From positions 2,366-13,953 of the forward strand of contig JADHYX010000250.1 in NCBI GenBank assembly GCA_027604685.1: a stretch of 11,588 nucleotides of DNA. The letters are read 5' to 3'. This document shows, one piece after another, positions 5,848 through 11,588 of the stretch (the stretch's first letter is position 1; every line of letters begins with the position of its first letter). This DNA is from Lobulomyces angularis. Lineage: Eukaryota > Chytridiomycota > Chytridiomycetes > Lobulomycetales > Lobulomycetaceae. The position numbers were made by a program, and so were the translations under genes. The notes below the pieces were generated by a model. The model saw only the letters and a list, made by a program, of their open reading frames with translations. It ran no database searches and was not told where the DNA came from.

Positions 5848-8800
5848 ATGAATTCAGATTGGTTGTGTGATCATCAACCATTCGTATGTTTAATATCATT
5901 ATAAATTTTTTTAATTTTTTTTTAATAGCAAATATGGGATGGGAATTTAGTAAATCCTTGTTTTGAAAAAGTGTAAGTTTTTTTTTTTTCTTTTTCTGTT
6001 AACTTAAAGTTTAAAACCATTTCTATTTTTTCTACATATTTACTAATTCTTATGTTTACTAATACTAATTACTTTAATTTTTACCTAGTATTCTTAATTC
6101 CGCACTTCCTGCTTCCATTTTACTTTTATCTGTTTTAATTTCCTTACTCTGCTCTTCGAGAAACTCGTATCATCGCAGCCGTGGTTATACTCCTATCGCT
6201 AGCTCTTCTTTAAATAATGAAGTTCGTGAAAGCCCAGAGCACATAGAAAGCAAAAAAAAAAATATTTTTAGACTTTCTCTTCTTTCTACCGTTTTACTTG
6301 TTGCTCAGTTAACTTTATCTATCATTTCTTACCACAAGGGTACTGCAAAAAAATTAGGCAACAGTGACTTAATATATTATGTTTCTTGTATTTGTCTATG
6401 GGTATATTTATTTATATTTTGACATTTTTATTTAAAAAAATATTATCTTTATCTACTTAAATTTTTTAGGCGTTTCCTTTAATTATTAGTACTTTATCTA
6501 CAATTGGAGTCTTGCATAAACCTACAATAGTTCATTTTTATCCTAACTTCATCTTTGCATTACTCGCTCAGCTTTTTATTCTCAGACATTTAAATGATAA
6601 AGCTTTTGCTGTTGCTCAAATAGTAATTTCCTTCTTGCTGATAGCTTCAGAATTAGGGCAAAGGTTATTATTAATTATTAAATTATATATCTGAATATTT
6701 TTTTTCATACTATTTTAATTTTTTGATTAGATTTTTAGATTCATACGTTGAACCTTTACCTGCAGATGGTGATATGACCAATGTAAAAAACAAAAACAAA
6801 AAAAATAATCTTTTATGTTTTACTTACAAATTTTTTTTTTCAGCGTCCACTTTGTTTAGAAGAAAATGCTTCATTATTTTCCAGAGCCTTTTTCTTTTGG
6901 TTAACACCGATGTTAAGGATCGGAGATAGGCGTCCTCTGGAAGAGGCAGATCTCTGGGAACTTAGTGAGATTGATAGAAGTAAGCATGTGATCAATCGTT
7001 TCCATGAATCAAAGAAAATATCCAATAGTATTTATATCCGTTTACTATATGTGGTTTGGAAGCCACTTTCTGTTGTAAGGATAAAAATCTTTTTTTTTTT
7101 TGTTAACTATTTCGTTTTGTTAGCAAATGTGTTGTGGAGTAATTACTGCTGTTCTCTCATTTGCAGGTCCATATTTCTTAAATAAAATTGTTTCTTGGGT
7201 ACAAAATTTTTTTCTATTTTTCCAATTAATAATTTTTTTTTTTTTAGATTGAAAAACCTGACGATTCATTGTTTGGTCCTTGGGGTTTGTTAATTTCCCT
7301 CTTTAGTTGTTCAGTATTGAAAGCCATTAACGATGGTCAAATGTTTTTTTTGGTAAGAAAAAGAAATTTAGAAGCTCAAAAAAAAATTAAAATTTTGGAT
7401 AATAGGGAAGAAGAGTTGGTTTGAGATTGAGATCAATTTTAGTTGGTGAAATTTATTCCAAAGCTTTAAGAAGAGCTATGACTGCTGGGGCTGGTAACTT
7501 GTTTTTGCAATAATTGGGATTTGTTTTAATTTTATTTTTGTTTTTTCAATATAGCTATTGCCACAGAAGAGGTTATGGAAGAAAATCCTGATGCCGAATT
7601 AACTGCTGATGATGTGAAGGAGGAAGAGAAAGAAAAACTTTTGAAGGAAAAGGTTGCATCAGAAGAACCAGTAAAGCAGCAAGCTTCACAAGGTATATGT
7701 TTTTGAACTTTGTTATTTTTTTTTTTTAATTTTCAATCTTTTTTTTATCCGCAGGGAAAATTGTAACTTTAATGTCTACTGATACTGAAAATCTTAGAAC
7801 TTTTTTTTCCTATCTCCACGATGCACTTATCAGATTACCTTTATCGGTCATAATATCATTTGTTGCTTTATACCTTCTTATGGGATGGTCTGCATTTATT
7901 GGACTTGGTGTTTTGATAGTATTAGCTCCTTTAACTGCTTATGTCTCAAAAATTGCTAACGATATTCAAACTGATCTTATGGAAGCAACTGACAATAGAG
8001 TCAATATTACTAACGAAGTACTACAAGGAATTCGTATCATAAAATATTTCAGTTGGGAACCCCAATTTAATGAACGCATAAATAAGCTCAGAGAAATTGA
8101 ATTACGTAAATTTGTCCATAATTGGCTAATTTGGGCTACATTTGGTATTATTATTATTATTTTTTTTTTGTATACAGGTCATTAATTTTTTCTAGGTCTA
8201 CTCTCTTATGGTTCAGGGATCCTTGTTTCCATTAGTACTTTTGCCACTTTCACCCTCATTCAAGGCGAACGCTTATCTCCTTCGGTAGCTTTTACTGCAT
8301 TATCACTGCTCCATCGTTTATCAAGAGAACTAGGATTTATTCCAATGGAGTTTACTCACATTTTGCAAATGAAAGTATCGATGGATCGTATCAGGGATTA
8401 CCTCGCTGAAGTTGAATTAGAAAAATACCAAGGTGATATTGTTAGAAATGAAGAAGAACTTGACACAATCGGATTCAAGAATGCAAAATTCATTTACCAC
8501 GGAAGTGTGATTGACCCTGCCTTAGATACCAACACTTTTCAGCTACAATCTTTAGATGTTGAATTTCCTATAGGAAAATTAAGTGTTATTTGTGGTGCTA
8601 CTGGTGCTGGTAAGACTTCTCTTATTCTCGCATTGTTGGGTGAATTAAATCGCGTGAATGGTGAATGTTTTCTCCCTGATCCTCGATTACATGCCTTCAA
8701 TAATCCTGATGCAGAAACTGGCTTAATCCCACGAAGCACTTCTTATGTAGCTCAAACAGCGTGGATGTTGAATGCCACAGTTCGTGATAACATCTTATTT

Positions 8801-11480
8801 GGGAGACCTTTTAACGCCAAACGTTATTTTGAAGTTATTGAAGCTTGTGCATTGACAAGAGATTTGGAGACTCTTGATGCTGGCGATATGACAGAAATTG
8901 GAGAAAAAGGTGTTAATGTTTCTGGAGGGCAAAAGCAAAGAATAAGTTTAGCAAGAGCAGCTTATAGTCCATCTTCCATAATTTTACTAGATGACCCGCT
9001 TTCTGCGGTAGATGCTCCTACGGCACGACATTTATTATACAAATGCATTAAAGGCCCTATTATGGCCGGAAGAACAGTTATTTTAGTTTCCCATGCTGTC
9101 GGTTTAGTTTTACCTAAATCTGACTTCGCTGTCGTTATAAAAAATGGTACCATTAGCGATAAAGGAACCCCAGCTGAGTTAGCAGAAGGTGATGCATTAA
9201 TGGGAATTTTATCTGAGGACGTGTTAGCTCGTGGATCAGATGCAATATTGGAGGATTTAGACACTAACAGTAAAGAGGTAAACGATTTGTATGAAGAAAA
9301 GGAACCACATACTCTTGAAGAAAAGTCCAAAGAAATCGAGAGAAAAGCTCAAGGCAAATTAGTTCAAGATGAAGAAAAAGCTAGTGGAAGCGTTCAACTT
9401 GGGGTTTATTGGAGTTATTTTTCTGCTGCTGGGGGAATAAAATTTTTGATAGTTTTTGTTCTCAGTTACATTCTCATGTTTGGATCAGACGTTAATCTCG
9501 CTTGGTGGTTGAAATTGTGGACTGATAGTGCCAAAAAAGTGGGTAAAGATACGGTTGCTGCTACTCCTGCATTATTTGTTATGCCCAACACAAACCAATT
9601 GTCAAAATCACTTTTTTTCTCTTCTTTAATGTCATTACCTTCAAATGCTGTTTCTAGTTTATCTTCAAATTCATCTAAGTTACCGGCTTCTGAAAGCGAT
9701 TATGCGGATACAGTGTATTATCTTAAATATTATGCCTTATTCGGATTCGTAGTTATGTTATGTCAAAATATAAATATGGTGGTTCAACTTTATTCTGGTA
9801 TTAAAGCTGCTCGTAATTTGCACAAGAAGCTTTTGGAAACTGTCCTGGGAGCACCTATGAGATTTTTCGAAACTACTCCCATTGGCCGTGTTTTAAATAG
9901 ATTTTCACGAGATATTAGGGGTTGTGATATGGAGGTTATGGGCGCATTAGGATTCTTTTGTCAAACTTTCTTTCAAATTATAAATATTGTTATTATTGTC
10001 AGTTTCGCTTCTCCTGTGTTTTTACTGTTTGTTATTCCTACGCTTACCTTATACAGATACGTTGCTAGATCTTACCTTAACACTTCTAGAGAATTAAAGA
10101 GATTAGAGTCTGTTTCTAGAAGTCCAATTTTCAGTCAATTTAGTGAAACTTTGACTGGTGCATCTACCATTAGAGCATATGGTCATGAATCTAGATTTAT
10201 GAAGCTTGCCGAAAGTAGAGTGGACGAAAACCATAGAGCTTTCTTTTACTTGTGGGTCAGTAATCGTTGGCTTTGTTTGAGAACCGATATTATATCTGCT
10301 TGTGTTGTTTTTGCTTCTGGATTTGCAATTTTTTACGGAAATATAGGTGCTGGTGCTGCTGGTTTAACTTTAACGTATTCTCTTGAATTCACTGAAGCCC
10401 TACTTTGGGTAGTCAGAATGCATGCAGATATGGAAATGAACATGAATTCAGTTGAAAGAATACAGGAATATTCTTGTATAGAACAAGAGCCACCAGCAAT
10501 TATCGAAAATCAGCGTCCGCCATCAAACTGGCCATCTGCGGGAGAAGTTGAAGTTAAAGACTTAGTTATTAGATATGCACCAGAATTACCTGCTGTGTTA
10601 AAAAAAATATCCTTTTCCACAAAAAAATTTGAAAAAATTGGTGTTGTTGGAAGAACTGGGGCTGGTAAATCGACTTTGTCGTTAGCATTCTTTAGAATTT
10701 TACCTCTAAGTGAGGGTAGCATTTCCATTGATGGTATCGATATATCAAATATTGGTTTAAGGGATTTAAGATCAAGACTTACTATTATCCCTCAAGATCC
10801 TGTTCTCTTTTCTGGAACTTTAGTATGTTTTTTGTTTTTTTTTTTGAAAAAAAAATTTTTATTAAAATTTTTTTTTTTTTGTTAAGCGCTCTAATCTCGA
10901 CCCTATAGAAGAACATGATGATGCAGCAATTTGGGCAGCACTTAGAAGTGTTAAATTTTTAGAATCTTTACAAGATAATAAAGATGAAAGTCAAACTCTA
11001 AACGATGAAGTTAGTGTAACTGAAGACAATGCTTCAATAAAATCTGGTTCCTCCAGAAAATCAACTACTCAAATTAGTTTAGATGCACAAGTAACGGAAA
11101 ATGGAAATAATTTTTCACAAGGACAACGTCAATTGCTTTGCTTAGCTAGAGCAATTTTAAAACGGACGAAGTTGATTATATTAGATGAAGCTACTGCTTC
11201 AGTTGATAACAACACAGATACTAGAATTCAAGAAACTATCCGTGAGGAATTTAGAGAAAGTACTCTTCTCTGTATTGCACATAGATTGAGAACTGTTATA
11301 GACTATGATAGAATTTTGGTGTTGGACCGTGGTGAAATTGCAGAATTTGGTACTCCACATGAACTAATCGAAAGAGGAGCAAACGGTATCTTTAGAAGTA
11401 TGTGTGAAGAGTCTGGTGAATTTACTGAATTATGTGATTTGGCCAAGGCTAAACATCAAAGTTTATTGGCTTCAATATAG
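5848..11480 (+). CDS. ABCC-family (MRP/Ycf1/Ybt1-type) full-length ABC transporter, 13 exons
   Basis: This is an ATP-driven exporter, in fungi usually vacuolar, moving conjugates, bile acids or drugs. Exons: 5848-5883, 5929-5972, 6089-6401, 6470-6663, 6731-6782, 6844-7074, 7124-7198, 7248-7352, 7406-7493, 7555-7692, 7755-8144, 8196-10822 and 10887-11480; 4887 nt, 1628 residues. TMD0 (about 28-200) shows five hydrophobic segments. TMD1 follows from about 214, opening with the ABCC-type ASLFSRAFFFWLTPML. NBD1 has Walker A GATGAGKT (689-696), VSGGQ (797-801), Walker B IILLDD (817-822) with Asp where the catalytic Glu normally sits, and His855. NBD2 has Walker A GRTGAGKS (1374-1381), FSQGQ (1507-1511), Walker B LIILDE (Glu1532) and His1563. 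Charged inserts at about 380-425 (TMD1) and 1461-1500 (NBD2) resemble Ybt1/Vmr1 relatives. Introns 1-11 crowd the first 2.3 kb. The start at 5848 is chosen for an ABCC-like N-terminus; an in-frame ATG at 5731 would add a low-complexity extension. The exact substrate is unknown. Confidence 0.95.
7555..7692 (+). other. Exon 10 of the transporter: symmetric exon encoding a charged insert
   Basis: This 138-nt exon (46 codons) starts and ends in phase 1. It encodes almost only a hydrophilic Glu/Lys-rich segment (for example ENPDAELTADDVKEEEKEK) placed just before the GKIVTLMSTD motif of TMD1. Exon 9 ends with one G of a codon and exon 11 begins GG, so leaving exon 10 out would keep the frame and join AGA to GKIVT. 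It probably lies in a cytoplasmic loop. Whether it is ever skipped cannot be seen from DNA. Confidence 0.7.
8145..8195 (+). other. Intron 11 of the transporter (51 bp)
   Basis: The intron runs from GTATTA after the codons for WATF to TTTTTTCTAG before GTCTACTC. It is phase 1 and joins WATFG to LLSYGSG, matching ABCC transmembrane sequence. A (ATT)n and T-rich stretch inside it translates to Ile and Phe and can look like a membrane segment, and an in-frame TAA (8183-8185) follows. Reading through therefore gives a false truncated protein. Confidence 0.85.
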
Positions 11481-11588
11481 GAAAGTGCGTTATCTGCATA
11501 ATATGTGAATGCCAAAACTTCTAATTAAAATAATTTTTTCTCTCTTTTTTTAATTATACTGTGTTTTTGTTTTAGATAAAGATTAGTT
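11481..11588. other. 3' flank of the ABC transporter; nothing recognised
   Basis: After the TAG stop the sequence is AT-rich with a CT/T-rich stretch (about 11536-11552) and ends with TTTTGTTTTAG followed by ATAAAGATTAGTT. TTAAAATAAT at about 11525-11534 is a possible A-rich polyadenylation element, but this is weak. The TTTTAG near 11575 resembles an intron 3' end and could belong to an intron in a 3' UTR or to a next gene; the window stops too soon to tell. Confidence 0.3.

Noticed and set aside
8178..8195. An 18-nt micro-intron at the end of transporter exon 11 (GTCATT...CTAG)
   Set aside because: It would restore the frame, but a 51-bp intron from 8145 to the same acceptor has a size typical of this gene and gives a better ABCC junction (WATFG-LLSYG).
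8539..10728. Minus-strand ORFs inside transporter exon 12 (8539-8739, 8962-9330, 10510-10728)
   Set aside because: They lie wholly inside strongly conserved NBD1 and NBD2 coding sequence and their products resemble no known protein; they are shadows.

Overview
The window is strongly AT-rich eukaryotic DNA. It is full of A and T homopolymers, and both intact genes are split by many short introns (mostly 45-70 bp, GT...AG, with T-rich 3' ends). Gene content (a fungal-type eIF3b, a vacuolar-type ABCC transporter and a Fanzor/TnpB-like relic) suggests a fungus, most likely an early-diverging one such as a Mucoromycota/Mucorales member. The taxon is an inference from style and content, not a proven assignment.

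Layout, all recognised genes on the + strand. (1) 47-2794: translation initiation factor eIF3 subunit b (Prt1 homologue). I reconstruct 8 exons and 7 introns giving a 713-residue protein with an N-terminal RRM, a WD40-type beta-propeller and a Glu-rich C-terminal tail. (2) 3069-4793: a broken gene for a Fanzor-type protein, the eukaryotic relative of transposon TnpB RNA-guided nucleases. Its RuvC-like and zinc-ribbon motifs are still readable but scattered over shifting frames with several stops. (3) 4794-5847: non-coding or unrecognised DNA with T-rich repeats, a 45-codon orphan ORF, and a less AT-rich patch (about 5240-5660) with short tandem repeats and an imperfect inverted repeat. (4) 5848-11480: a full-length ABCC (MRP/Ycf1/Ybt1-type) transporter. 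I reconstruct 13 exons and 12 introns giving 1628 residues, with TMD0-TMD1-NBD1-TMD2-NBD2 all present. (5) 11481-11588: 3' flank with nothing recognisable.

The two intact genes are unrelated housekeeping/transport genes and do not form a functional unit. The gap between them appears to be a landing zone for mobile DNA. The exon models join in frame with consistent phases and total lengths divisible by three (2142 and 4887 nt). This supports them and also argues that the frameshifts in the Fanzor region are real decay and not poor sequence quality.

The most interesting items are the Fanzor relic, the unexplained repeat-bearing patch next to it, a symmetric exon that exactly carries a charged insertion in the transporter and could be skipped in frame, and one outlier intron with a perfect 14-bp inverted repeat.
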